From: Symsagittifera roscoffensis
Taxonomy: Eukaryota; Xenacoelomorpha; Acoela; Convolutidae
Direction: 5' to 3'
Assembly: GCF_963678635.1 (NCBI RefSeq)
Contig: NC_087067.1
Coordinates: 7,483,716-7,547,715, forward strand
Length of the DNA: 64,000 nt
Below are positions 10,088-21,200 of the stretch, piece after piece. A program made the translations under genes and the position numbers. The first letter of the stretch is position 1. Each line of letters begins with the position of its first letter. A model generated the notes under the pieces. The model did not search any database. It was not told where the DNA came from and worked only from the letters and a program-made list of their open reading frames with translations.

Positions 10088-12438
10088 GCCTGTTAAAGGC
10101 ATGAAACCATCATGATCAGCAAGCGTTTCAGCGACGTACCCTCCGCTCCGGGCGTATGCCCGAGTTAGAGGCCTTAATGACCGTTATTGTACTAGGGGGA
10201 AGGTGCGTACCCTCCGTCTAGTGCAATTTAGCTTTTTAACTTAGTTAACACCGAAAATTCCGGGGGCCGGAGGGTTAGGTGGGAAATCTAGAGCCCGCTT
10301 GTCCTGAGGTCCCAGGACCAGAAACAATTAAAGAGAAAGCGTAAAACCAAACAAAAATAGTGTATAACCAAGATAAAGCCAAAAATAAATTTATTTAAAA
10401 ACAAAAAAGTACAAAAAACAGTAAAAAAAAAAAAAAAAATCCAAAAAAGACCAAAAACAGTAAAAAACATAAAGTGACAGTTTATATGTTATTTCCGGAC
10501 GAGATGTGATCTGACCTTCCTATTTGTTGTTGTTTCAGATTGATTTATATCGTTTCTGATAGAGAGATTGTGTGTTTTGGTGAAGGGTTGGGTACCCTCC
10601 CTCGAGTGTAATTTGAGTGTTTAAGCACGTTAATGGTGATTTTGCCGGTGACCGGAGGGTAGAGTGGCAGGCTGATCAACGTGTTCCACACTCAACAGGG
10701 ACATCAAGGACAACATCCGCAACGACTGTTGGGTATCGTTGAAGCAATTTTAGTATCGTTCGGGTACTATTTCCTTAAAACTTAAGTGGTGGGGGGCACG
10801 ATTGGCGCGGTCCGATTGTACCCTCCATCGATTACAAATTTCCGAGTTAAGGGTCTTAATTCGAATATTTTGGTGCAAAGGAGGGTATAGTACTATTTAT
10901 TAACGACTATTTATAGATTATTGTCCTTACTATATATTACTTATCTCCTATTTAGACCCAAGAAACACCCATTTTTTGTCGAAAATTACCAATTTTCGAC
11001 CAAACTGTAGACCCCCAAATTTTCGGATATCCGAGCTTTTCCGATAGGCAAAAAGCTTTTATATAGAGAGTAGCCACGTAGTTCGATCCCCTTTATTAAA
11101 GAAACCGCGTGAGCAAAGATTCAGTGGAAGTTAGAAAAACGAGAATTTTTCGACCAAAATTTTGATAATTTTCTGTATTTTGTCAATCTGTTTTGGGGAT
11201 CGAGTTTTTGAGTTTTTAGAGTTAGAGCAATAAAATTTTTGCGTTAGGAGCGTGCTAGCATAACGTGCTCGGTTACCAGAGAAATTTTTGGGTAACCCTC
11301 CGAGTAGCTCCGTGGATAGAGCTAACGACTTAAGGTTTAGAAAAGGAAGGAATCGGAGGGTCCAAATTTGATAGTTTTTGGCCAAATTTTTGTTTCTAAA
11401 CCAATTTTGGTCCGGTTTTTTGCATCATTCCAGTGCTGTACAGGGCTGCTACGCTCATTTCAAGTATTTTTAGGCACTCTCGACCGGAATTGCGAAAAAA
11501 GTCTTTCAGATCCTATACAGGTGGTGAAAAAGGCCATTCTGACGAACGCGTTTTTGGCGATTTCTCAAAGACTAGTTATCCGATCGGGATAATTTTGGTA
11601 CCATAAGTCGACGTTTTTGACCACTTTTCCGAATCGCAACCGTTTTTGGGTTGATTATTTCGGAAAAGAAAAATTTTTTAGAATTTGTTGGTTCGGAGGG
11701 TCCAAGTAACGGGCAACCCTCCGAGCGGCAGAAAATTTTATCAAAACATCTTCTTATTCAACTGGGAAGGTTGACCGTGTCAGCCAACCTAGTTTTAAGT
11801 CAGGTAGACCGCTTTCAGAGGCTTTACTGCGGTGATTTAACCCTTTTTCTTGATTTTGGGGGAACCCTCCGAAGTGACCCTCCGGAGTCAGCTAAGCCCT
11901 TTAGCAACCCTCCTTAGTGGAAAATTTCCACGAGATCACCCTAAGAAGTTGAAACAGCTCCCCCTAGAACTCCTAGCTTATTTTGACGCTTTTTGAAGCT
12001 AGTAGGAGAACCTTCCAAGTGAGAACAGAAAATTTGAAAATTTTGGAGGTACCCTCCGAAGTGACCCTCCGGAGCGTATTAAGCATCTTATTGACCCTCC
12101 TTAGTAAATTTAGGGGGACCCTCCGAAGTAACTTGGGTGATTAAGATACCCTCCTAAGTAACTTGAGTGATTGAGGTACCCTCCGAGGTAACCCTCCGGA
12201 GTGTCTTAAACCTTCTAGCGACCCTCCTTGTAAGAGACTTGAGTAAACCTTCTGTGGCAATTTGGGAAACGGAAAATATCCATTTAATTAGGATCATATT
12301 AGGATATTAGGCGTGCTTATCAGGGTCATAAGAACCCATTCTGACCCGGAAATTCGTGATCAACTTTGGATTCTATATTGGGTGTATTAGAAGTACCCGA
12401 ACAAGATTTTTTTTTTTTTTTTTTGATTGTGATTTTGG
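10088..12438 (+). other. Element 2 leader, first part: A-rich block and stem-loop array
   Basis: No protein gene is seen. An A-rich block of CAAAAA-type repeats (10311-10485) has counterparts in the other elements. There follow segments bounded by complementary boxes: ACCCTCCG/CGGAGGGT (10209-10216, 10268-10275), TACCCTCC/GGAGGGTA (10593-10600, 10654-10661; and 10819-10826, 10880-10887), ACCCTCCGA/TCGGAGGGT (11295-11303, 11353-11361) and the reverse order TCGGAGGGT/ACCCTCCGA (11693-11701, 11716-11724). From 11860 to 12220 direct repeats ACCCTCCGAAGT and ACCCTCCGGAGT alternate. A T18 run ends near 12424. Confidence 0.7.
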
Positions 12439-12792
12439 TTGAGTGGTTGCCTTGAGCTACTTAATAGGAAAGTTCGGGCAATCCGGGAACAAATAAAGGA
12501 AGACCTCGGTGGGTGTATTAAGCAAATACACACCCACTTGAGAAGAAGAATTGTTCCCTACTCTCGTGCACTTGGAGCAGTCCGAGTGTGGGAGAGCTTT
12601 TTCATAGATTTGACGAATTTTCGACCAAGAGGTTGCCTTGAGCTACTTAGTAGGACAGCTCGGGCAATCGCAGGACACCTAAAAGAAGACCTCGGTGGGT
12701 GTATTAGGCAAATACACACCCACTTGAGAAGACTGTGTCCTGGGCTTCGTTCTTTCGGATCGTTCCGATTGGGGGAAGTCTTTTTCTTTAAG
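12439..12792 (+). ncRNA. Tandem pair of structured leader RNA units
   Basis: Two diverged ~175-nt direct repeats start at 12446 and 12632 with GTTGCCTTGAGCTACTTA. Unit 1: outer stem GGGAACAA (12485-12492) with TTGTTCCC (12551-12558). Unit 2: outer stem CAGGACAC (12671-12678) with GTGTCCTG (12735-12742). Both enclose the same inner hairpin GTGGGTGTATT ... AATACACACCCAC, and each is followed by a small hairpin of differing sequence (CACTTGG/CCGAGTG; TCGGA-TCGT-TCCGA). The different but perfectly paired outer stems show selection on structure. An ORF through this region is probably incidental. Function unknown: packaging, dimerisation or translation initiation are possibilities. Confidence 0.75.
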
Positions 12793-13209
12793 ACTAAGTT
12801 TTATTTATCTATTTCTGAATCATCACTGCTTTTTATCGAAGATTGTTTAATTTTAACAAAGCAGTGACTTGATAAATTGTGTGGCGATAAATTGATACTG
12901 ACAAAAGGTCGCTGTCACCTGTAGGATATTCTTATCTGATTATCGATTGTGTTTTGTGTGTCGATTATATCTTGTGGAAACTTAGTGATACTGTTATACT
13001 ATACAACCGGGTTGAGTTAGCATTATATCAATACTGGGTAGACCCTGTGTGTAACTTTAGCTGAGTCACTAATTTAGTCGTGAGAGATCTAAGAGACATT
13101 TTGATACTGACGGAATCGAGTAGGCAGCGTTAAGTGATTTAACTAAATCTTGTTTGTGGTACGTTTGCATTGCCATCAAATTACGAATACTTTCATTTTG
13201 TACAAAACT

Positions 13210-16200
13210 ATGCAGCGCAGGGACTCGTTAGGATCGACTACTAAAATTCCCAGGCTAAGCAAGGGAAGCACGCGGAAATTTAGAACTAGGCGTAGCCAAA
13301 CCTCGTTTAGCAGCGCTTCCGACGCGTTTGCTGAAGACGAATCGACTAAAGGTCAACCTGATCTTTCAGTGATCGAAATGAGACTAAGGAGCGAGAAAAA
13401 CCTTGATGGCAATCAAGGGCGGAGCGCCGAGGCCGAGCCTGCGAGCGAAACGCCGGTGGATCCCTTTGACGAAGGGGAGCGAACGCTCATTCGACCCGAC
13501 TTTGAGCCAGACGGGGTCCTCGAACGAGAGGAAGTCGAGAGGACAGAGGAGACCTCGGAGCGTTCCGAGGTCGAACCTCGGGAGGAAGTGTTGTACAGGG
13601 GAATGTCCAAATCAGAGACTAAGAGCTATAAATGGAGAAAGGAACCTTCACATCTGACAAGTGCACACTCATCCTTGGCCAAACAGAGTAACAACGCGAT
13701 GATGTCGAGTATGAGTCCGGGTGAAGAGCAGACGTTCTCGAAGGCCAAGAAGAGTTGGAAGTCCTTGTACGACGAACGCATGGCGTCACTGCCAACTGTA
13801 GGTTTGACTTCCAGTGATGACTACCCGGAGATAACCCATCCGGATGTGAACCTCACACCGTGCCCAAGGAACGACATGAGCAGGGAGGCATCTTCTGCCT
13901 CGCCGACCAGGCCTATGTCAGATGGGATAACGATGGGAGCATCATCAACGTTTGACAGACTGATGACGTCAATGCACAAGCAAAAGGGCGGTGCGTCATC
14001 AAGTACTAGGCTACAGCCACAGTTGACCTCGTCTTCTCTGGGGCTAACCCCGCCACTGGGGGCAGCTGGTGACATAAGTGATATGTTCGCTGGTGTGATG
14101 AATGGCCTGGATGAATTGAGGCGAGACATGACTAAGCGGATAGATCAAGTTGACGAGAGAGCTCACCATGGTCGAGAGAATTTGAAAGATGAGCTAACGC
14201 ACGTGAAGTCGCAGGCGAGGTTTGATCAGGCTCAATTGATTTGTGACACCGATCAATGCCTGGCCGAGAGCCTGGCTCAGGCAAACAAAGAGTCAGAGGA
14301 AAGAGAGGCTAGGATGACAAGAGAGATCGAGCGATTGTTGAATGATCATGATAATACCTACGCCCAAACGATGACTGGCCTGGAAAGGAGGTTGGACGCC
14401 AAATCTGACTTGATGATGCGGAAGCTTGACGCGATCCTGAATGGGAATAGTTGGCAGGAGCATTCCAACTCAAGGGAGCGCTCACGCCATGCGAATGTTG
14501 GAGATGGTACGGGCAACAGTGCCAGAGCCCAGCAAGGCTCGAGAACGAACTACGAACATAGAAACAAGGAGCGGCCAAGGGCAGCCCCGCAGAGGCCTGG
14601 CTGGACAAATCCAGTCCCACCGGAGGCAGATGCCACCCCGGAGACAAGATTGCCAACCGTGCCACAAGTCAGTTCAGTACCAGATCTGACTACAGTCTCA
14701 CAAGACACAACGATGTATGCCTCGATGTTTGAGCCTCTGAACAGATCTCTTGAAACATTCATCACCAAGCTCTCGAAGTCAACCGAGAGAGGAGAGAGGT
14801 CAAGAAGAACACTGAAAAAGCCGAAGTCATATAAAGACGAGTCAGACGGCTGCATTGATACTTGGATAGAGGTGATGAAGTTACACTTTGAGGAAGAGAA
14901 TCTCTCCAAGAAACAAGAGTGCAGCGCGCTGACGAGCAACCTGGAGGGTACTGCATTAAATTGTGTAATGGCGAAAAGAGCCAATGAGAGAGACAGCGCT
15001 CGCAAGATATTCGACATCCTGCTGAATCGTTTCGGCTCTGGAGTACAAGGGCACCAGGCCATGGTGAAGTTCGAGAAGAGGCGTCAGAGAGATGAAGAAT
15101 CAATAGATAAATTCTTGGACGACCTTGAATTGCTCAGGAGGAGGAGCAACCCGGATGAGAGAATATCCGAACGAAACTTGGCGATCGCTTCGAAGTTCAT
15201 GGATGGTGTAAGGAGTGAGGAGTTGAAGACGATGTTGGCCACTCACTTCACCCTGTCGCTTGACCAGGTACCCACGCCCGACGACTTGCGTATGAAGTCA
15301 CGCGAGTATTTACTGATAAAACCGAGGGCGCAAAACCGTTACAGCAATTATGGTAACTATAGCGGGACAAACACGGGTGCGAATTCCAGTTGGTACAAAC
15401 CTCGCGATGACATGGACAAGAGGAGGTCGTGTGCGAATTGTGGTTCGATGGACCATCACGTTTCTGCGTGTTCTGCATACAAACAGAACATGAAGGCCAT
15501 AGGCTACTTTCTCGAGGACGCTGACGCGACCGACGAGGATCATGAAGAGTACGTGAGAGGGCTCATCATGAAATATGGTCCGAGGTGTTTCTTCTGTAAT
15601 TTGGAGGGACACTTCAAGTCGGATTGTACTCAATTTTGGGACGCAGTAGCGGACGCGAAACATCCCCGCCACGAAGAGGCGCTTTCGGGTGTCAAGGCCA
15701 GTCGAGCACGTCTGATGAACGAGGCTGAATCTCGGAGAAAGGAAACGACACCGAGCACCTTTGCGACCAAAAAGGTTAAGACATGGCCTGACGAGGTGGT
15801 AGCCTCGAACCTCGAAGCAGAGTCGTCTAGTCCACTCAAGGTGGATTACGGCCTGGCGGCAAGGACAGCGCTGCAGAATGTCAAACAGCACCTTGCCACG
15901 AAAGAAGTGGAGCAATGGGTAAGGTCGGAGCTGGAGAGCACAGATCTTCGGGAAAGTCTTAATGTCCTGAGTAAGACGACAAGAGCAGAAGATGAAAAAG
16001 AGCCCAAGAAACAGGGACTAAAACTGAACGTTATATCTGGCAAGACTTTCGGCATGACGAAGGCAGGGACCAAAATAATGTCTATCATCTCAGTCGCAGG
16101 GCACCAGGTGGTCAAGAACCTGAGCGAGCCATCCGAGATTACACTGGTCCACCTGGACATCTATGCCGACTACCTGAAGGAGAAGGATCCCAAACTGGAC

Positions 16201-18273
16201 TCCAGGGCAGTGCGAGCGCTGCTCACAACGGGAGGTCCGAGGCTGATGAAAGTGGACGGACATTATATCGATGTCCATGGCCCTTACCCGATTCTGATGA
16301 ACGTGGATGGCATCAATATCTACACGAAAGCTCACATAACTGATGCGAACGATCAGGTTGGCCGGATATACATTGGTCAAGAGGAGCTGAAGGTCAGACG
16401 AATCGGACACAACGCGATGCTCGAACAAGATGCTGTGCATATTGGTTGCGAGGCAGATCTGGCCGCACACGTTCTGGACGTGCAAGGCAGACAACTTTCA
16501 GTAAAGGGGCTGCTAGACACGGGAGCAGTGGTTAGTGTCATGCCAATCAAAACTTGGACCGACATGGGTTTCGAAAGATCGGATCTCATACCGACAAACA
16601 TCAGGTTGGCAGCTGCCAATCAGGGAGCGATCTATGTCGCCGGACGAACCCCGATCATCTCACTGCAGCTTGGAGGAAGACATCTTTGGATGAGCTTCCT
16701 AGTAGTAGAGAATTTGGATGAATCCGACCAGTTCATCCTAGGAAGGGATTTCGTTCGCAACTTTGACGTCACGATTGATCTCAATGACGGATTGATTAGG
16801 ATCAAGGATCCTGAAAGAAAGTATGAGAAAAGACCCCTTAATAAGATCTTAATTAATCAGGCCAAGGTGCCGATTTTTCTGGATCGAAAAGTTAGATTAA
16901 AACCGAACCAAGCCGTAGTAGCGACGTTTAGGATGAGGAACTTGAATGAACTCAGCAATGACAGACAGGTGTGTCTGGTACCAAATCCAAACAGTAAAAG
17001 CTCGGCTATTTTAGGAAGAAGCTTCTCACTCACTCAGAGCGGACTGTGTGTGATTGTGTTATTGAACACAGAAGCAACAACAGTGACAATACAGAGGGGA
17101 AAGAAACTTGGCTACGCTTTGCCTCTGAACACAGACTTTCTGAGTGTGGAGAACTTGAAGAAGTTTGACGTAACTAAATGTCCATTACATGCGAACCAAG
17201 AATGTATAATGAAAAGAGTAATTGAATTGAAATCTTATAGGAAATTGTTTTCAATGAAGTCGGAAACAGATGATGGGCTGTCTAGTTGTTCCAACTTTCC
17301 TGAGAGGCCGACGGAAGCAGAGTTAGCAGCGAATAGGCCTGTCCTATCTGAGATAGAACATCTGAAGGGTAAAATATCTGACAAGGAACTAGATTCGCTT
17401 AGGGCGGTGCTAGATCGGAACGCAGACGTTTTTTCAAAGCATAAGGCCGATATAGGTTGTTGCAATTTTGTAGAGCACGAGATTGAGATAGAAGAGGGCT
17501 CGGTACCTCATAGGGAAGGGGCGAGAAGAATGACCCCAAATAAGTCAGAAGCGTGTAGGAAGGAAATTGAAATGTTAATGGAGTACGACATGATTGAGCC
17601 GTCGAAGTCCCCATGGGCTTGTGGCGTGGTCATGGCGAAAAAGAAAGGGGGACAACTCAGATTTTGTTGTGATTTCCGTTATCTGAACGCAGTGACTATA
17701 AAGGACGCATACCCGATTCCCCGCATCGATGAGAGCCTATCCAAGCTGGGAGACGCTAAGTTCTTCACGACGTTGGATTTGGGCTCCGCATTCTGGCAAG
17801 TGCCACTCAGAAAGCAAGATCGAGAGAAAACAGGTTTCGCGTGTGAACTGGGACTCTTCCAGTGGAAGAGGATGCCATTCGGATTGTGCAACGCGACGGC
17901 CACATTCCAGCGACTGATGGCCCAGGCACTCACGAGCGTCACTAAGAAATACGGGAATCTCATCATGTGTTATGTCGATGATGTTGTGATTGCAACACCA
18001 ACCCTAGAAGACCACATAGAGAGGTTGGAGGAGGTGTTTTCTTGCATGAAGCAGGCGGGTCTGAAATGCAAACCCTCTAAGTGTGAAATCCTCAGGGATT
18101 CCATAAAGTATTTGGGCCGCCTGGTTGACAAACATGGAGTGAGACCAGATCCCGAAGCAGTTGAAGCGGTGTTGACCTGGAAGGCACCTAAAACAGATAC
18201 ACAGTTGATGAGTTTTCTGGGATTCGCCAATTATTATCGTATGCTGTCATCAGTTCATCAAGGGGTATGCTGA
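13210..18273 (+). CDS. Element 2 gag-protease-RT (5' part of a frameshifted gag-pol)
   Basis: I start it at the first ATG (13210); the frame upstream has no ATG. Domains in order: charged, low-complexity N-terminal region (residues 1-500); capsid-like Ty3 gag domain (about 545-710); two CCHC zinc knuckles, CANCGSMDHHVSAC (about 741) and CFFCNLEGHFKSDC (about 793); aspartic protease with LLDTGA (about 1103) and ILGRDF; reverse transcriptase with RFCCDFRYLN, PFGLCNATATFQ and the YVDD box (about 1588). Gag and pol are one continuous frame with no programmed frameshift between them. The frame breaks right after FLGFANYYR at the RT/RNase H boundary: about 10 extra bases at 18241-18250 lead to a TGA at 18271. 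Downstream pol resumes in another frame. Confidence 0.9.
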   Translation: MQRRDSLGSTTKIPRLSKGSTRKFRTRRSQTSFSSASDAFAEDESTKGQPDLSVIEMRLRSEKNLDGNQGRSAEAEPASETPVDPFDEGERTLIRPDFEPDGVLEREEVERTEETSERSEVEPREEVLYRGMSKSETKSYKWRKEPSHLTSAHSSLAKQSNNAMMSSMSPGEEQTFSKAKKSWKSLYDERMASLPTVGLTSSDDYPEITHPDVNLTPCPRNDMSREASSASPTRPMSDGITMGASSTFDRLMTSMHKQKGGASSSTRLQPQLTSSSLGLTPPLGAAGDISDMFAGVMNGLDELRRDMTKRIDQVDERAHHGRENLKDELTHVKSQARFDQAQLICDTDQCLAESLAQANKESEEREARMTREIERLLNDHDNTYAQTMTGLERRLDAKSDLMMRKLDAILNGNSWQEHSNSRERSRHANVGDGTGNSARAQQGSRTNYEHRNKERPRAAPQRPGWTNPVPPEADATPETRLPTVPQVSSVPDLTTVSQDTTMYASMFEPLNRSLETFITKLSKSTERGERSRRTLKKPKSYKDESDGCIDTWIEVMKLHFEEENLSKKQECSALTSNLEGTALNCVMAKRANERDSARKIFDILLNRFGSGVQGHQAMVKFEKRRQRDEESIDKFLDDLELLRRRSNPDERISERNLAIASKFMDGVRSEELKTMLATHFTLSLDQVPTPDDLRMKSREYLLIKPRAQNRYSNYGNYSGTNTGANSSWYKPRDDMDKRRSCANCGSMDHHVSACSAYKQNMKAIGYFLEDADATDEDHEEYVRGLIMKYGPRCFFCNLEGHFKSDCTQFWDAVADAKHPRHEEALSGVKASRARLMNEAESRRKETTPSTFATKKVKTWPDEVVASNLEAESSSPLKVDYGLAARTALQNVKQHLATKEVEQWVRSELESTDLRESLNVLSKTTRAEDEKEPKKQGLKLNVISGKTFGMTKAGTKIMSIISVAGHQVVKNLSEPSEITLVHLDIYADYLKEKDPKLDSRAVRALLTTGGPRLMKVDGHYIDVHGPYPILMNVDGINIYTKAHITDANDQVGRIYIGQEELKVRRIGHNAMLEQDAVHIGCEADLAAHVLDVQGRQLSVKGLLDTGAVVSVMPIKTWTDMGFERSDLIPTNIRLAAANQGAIYVAGRTPIISLQLGGRHLWMSFLVVENLDESDQFILGRDFVRNFDVTIDLNDGLIRIKDPERKYEKRPLNKILINQAKVPIFLDRKVRLKPNQAVVATFRMRNLNELSNDRQVCLVPNPNSKSSAILGRSFSLTQSGLCVIVLLNTEATTVTIQRGKKLGYALPLNTDFLSVENLKKFDVTKCPLHANQECIMKRVIELKSYRKLFSMKSETDDGLSSCSNFPERPTEAELAANRPVLSEIEHLKGKISDKELDSLRAVLDRNADVFSKHKADIGCCNFVEHEIEIEEGSVPHREGARRMTPNKSEACRKEIEMLMEYDMIEPSKSPWACGVVMAKKKGGQLRFCCDFRYLNAVTIKDAYPIPRIDESLSKLGDAKFFTTLDLGSAFWQVPLRKQDREKTGFACELGLFQWKRMPFGLCNATATFQRLMAQALTSVTKKYGNLIMCYVDDVVIATPTLEDHIERLEEVFSCMKQAGLKCKPSKCEILRDSIKYLGRLVDKHGVRPDPEAVEAVLTWKAPKTDTQLMSFLGFANYYRMLSSVHQGVC

Positions 18274-21200
18274 CAAAATATACCCCATGCAGAGATTGAT
18301 GAGAAACAAGGGCAAAAAGTTCACCTGGACTGATGAGGCACAAGTCTCATTTGAAAACATCAAACGTGAACTTTGCGAGGCACCGGTCCTCGGCATGCCA
18401 ACGGAGAAGGGAATGTTCGTGCTGGACACGGATGCATCAGTGGTTGCGATATCAGGCATACTTCACCAAGAGCAGGAGTGGAACGGGAGAACGGTTCTTC
18501 GTCCGATAGCTTATGGAAGTAAAGTCCTGAGTGACACTGAGATGAAGTACGGCGCACCAAAAGCGGAGATGTTTGCTGTGATCACGTTCGTGGAAAAATA
18601 CAGGGCCTACCTGGGGAGTGCTCCATTCAAGTTACGTGTGGACAATCGTGCCCTTGCCTGGCTGAAAACCTATTCGATGGATCAAAGCTACATTGGTCGT
18701 TGGATCGTGCGCTTGGATGGATACCACATGATCATAGAGCACCGTACCCGTGACAAGCACCAGAACGCAGATAGCCTCAGTAAAAAGACAGAATTTTATG
18801 AGCGCCTCGAGGAGAAGCAGGCTAACCAATCAGAGATCAAAGACGGGTTTTCCTTTCTGGACAAAGAAACCTACGATAAGCTGCCACTTACTAGGTGGTT
18901 AGACAAATCAGGACATCCTATACCTGGACACCCTGACCTTCCAGTGGAGACGGCCGCGGAGATAAAGCTTTTAGCCAGAAGCGAACCCGTTCCGTTGGAC
19001 CTGCTAGTCCGATCCAACTTGGTACAGCAAGAACTGACCAGGCTGGGTATAAACAGCATCGCTTTATTGAATAAGACGGTGAACGTGGCGCCGGACGTCA
19101 TGGGAAAACTCCGTGACTTGTTGGATAGGGAAGTGAATAGGCATGATCGTGAATGGATGGAGACCATGCAGAGGTTGACTGTCACCGAGAGAACAGAGAA
19201 GAGGCCAGTGTCCATTCGCAGCCGAGGCGTTGAACGGGATTGCAGGTCGATCGTCAACCAGCTGGTGACCTCGATGCCGAAAGAAGTATTGTTGAGAACT
19301 TCGTTCACTGAATATGGAACATCGAATCAAAACCAAGCTACTGAGGAAGTCAGGATCAGGTCGAAATCTAGCTTCACGAGGAGAGTGCACTTCACGGATG
19401 CAAAAGAGGAATATGAGCCAAGCCCAGATTGTTCGTCCATGGACGAGACAATGTCCGGGGAGTCTGACACCTTCGAGCCAGTCAAGGACGTCTCCTCTGA
19501 TGAGTCAGACACCTTTGAGCCCGTGCAGGACGACTTGTCCGGGGAGAGGTTGACTAGACCACCTAGGGGCAGAATTTTGTCCGGGGAGTCGGGTTCAAAG
19601 CGACCGATGGACAGAGTTTTGTCCGGGGAGTCAAGAAACATCTCAGACAACTTGGAATATGATGTTGAGGAATCAGTCGTTTCAAGTGGTGACTCGAGAC
19701 CCCAGTCCTGGGACAACACGTCTGAAACAACTTCCAATTCCGATGTGTCAGAGATCGCAATCCACTCCTTATTGGTAGACTGGAAGCAGCGTGGGCTGGA
19801 CCGAGAAACACATCAGGATCCAGACAGGGACAGATACACCTCAGATGAAGAGGGCACTGTGGTAGATAATGCCGCAGACGAGCTCGAGCTGATAGCAGTT
19901 TCAAAACGCCCAACCAGATTGCTGCCACATGGTACAGTCGTCCGTACCAATCTGGAACCATCTGTGCAAGAAGCGACGCCTTTGAAAAAGATATGGTGTG
20001 TCAAGTTGATGGACGATGCTCATGCTCCGGAGATAATGAGTGGGCAAATGAACGTGGTGAAGACGTATTTGAAAGCCAGGTACAGGCTGTCGGATCTCCT
20101 GAGGGCTCAACGAAATGATAGAATGACGAGCAGTCTGAAAAGATGGATCGAGAATGGAGCACCTGACAAGGGAGACTTGGAAGAAGACAGCTACAAAATC
20201 CTGAAGCAATTTTACCTGAAGAGGAAAGACTTGTTGTACCTGAATAAGGACGGAATCGTAGCCTGTAAGCGCAAGGAGGAGGACAAGGTCCTTTATAAAT
20301 ACAATTCAATAGTGTTACCACAATTGTACCAGACTGAATTGCTCTTTCGCTCACATGATCAGATGGGACATCAAGGCGTGGACAAAGTGTATAACAGGAT
20401 ACAAAAACGATTCGAATGGCCGGGATTGAAGAAGGCTTGTGAGAAATGGATAGCCGCATGCCTGTCTTGTCAACAGGCAAAGGATCCCAGGAAACTAAGG
20501 TTCCCCCTACAGTCAATAGAATCGTCAGGTTTCAACGAAGTGGTGCAAATTGATCATCAGAAAATCTGCATGACAGCAACGGGCTATAATCAGGTGCTGG
20601 TAATGATCGACCATTTTACAAAGTATGCGGAGGCAGCACCCTGCATGACAGCGTCGGCAGAAGAAACATGCGATCATTTGATAAACGTGTGGATAGCAAG
20701 GCATGGCTGCCCCATCACGTTCCAATCGGACAATGGCAAAGCATTCGTAGGTGATCTCACGAAAGAGTTAATGAAAAGGTCGCAGGTAGCGCAGGCCCAC
20801 TCGACCACTTATCACCCGCAAACGAATGGCTTAGTCGAGAGGCAGAATCGCACACTGGTATCCATGTTGAGAGTCTACTGCTCACGCTATATGGATGACT
20901 GGGACAAGCACTTGCCGCAAGTGATGGGTGCTTACAACAGCACGGAGCATTCCACCACGGGAATAAGTCCGCATATGATGCTGACGGGTCATGAAAAAGC
21001 ACTCCCGTTAACGTTCTTCTACCCTGAATATGAAGGGAAGAGAACAGCACCGCAAACGTACGTGCGGGACGTTATTAGAAGACAACAGGACCTCAATGAC
21101 TTATGCAGGAGGAATACGCAACAGGCGCAAATTAGACAAAAAAGGAGGTTTGATAAAAGAACAGCCGATGCAAAAGCCTACTCAGTTGGCGATTACGTCT

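Noticed and set aside
12439-12867. 142-residue frame just upstream of Element 2 gag
   Set aside because: The internal repetition comes from two structured RNA units whose base changes preserve pairing, and the Element 1 counterpart does not keep the reading frame.
13150-13209. Upstream extension of Element 2 gag
   Set aside because: The frame extends left of 13210 but has no ATG; Element 3 begins gag at an ATG with a similar basic start.
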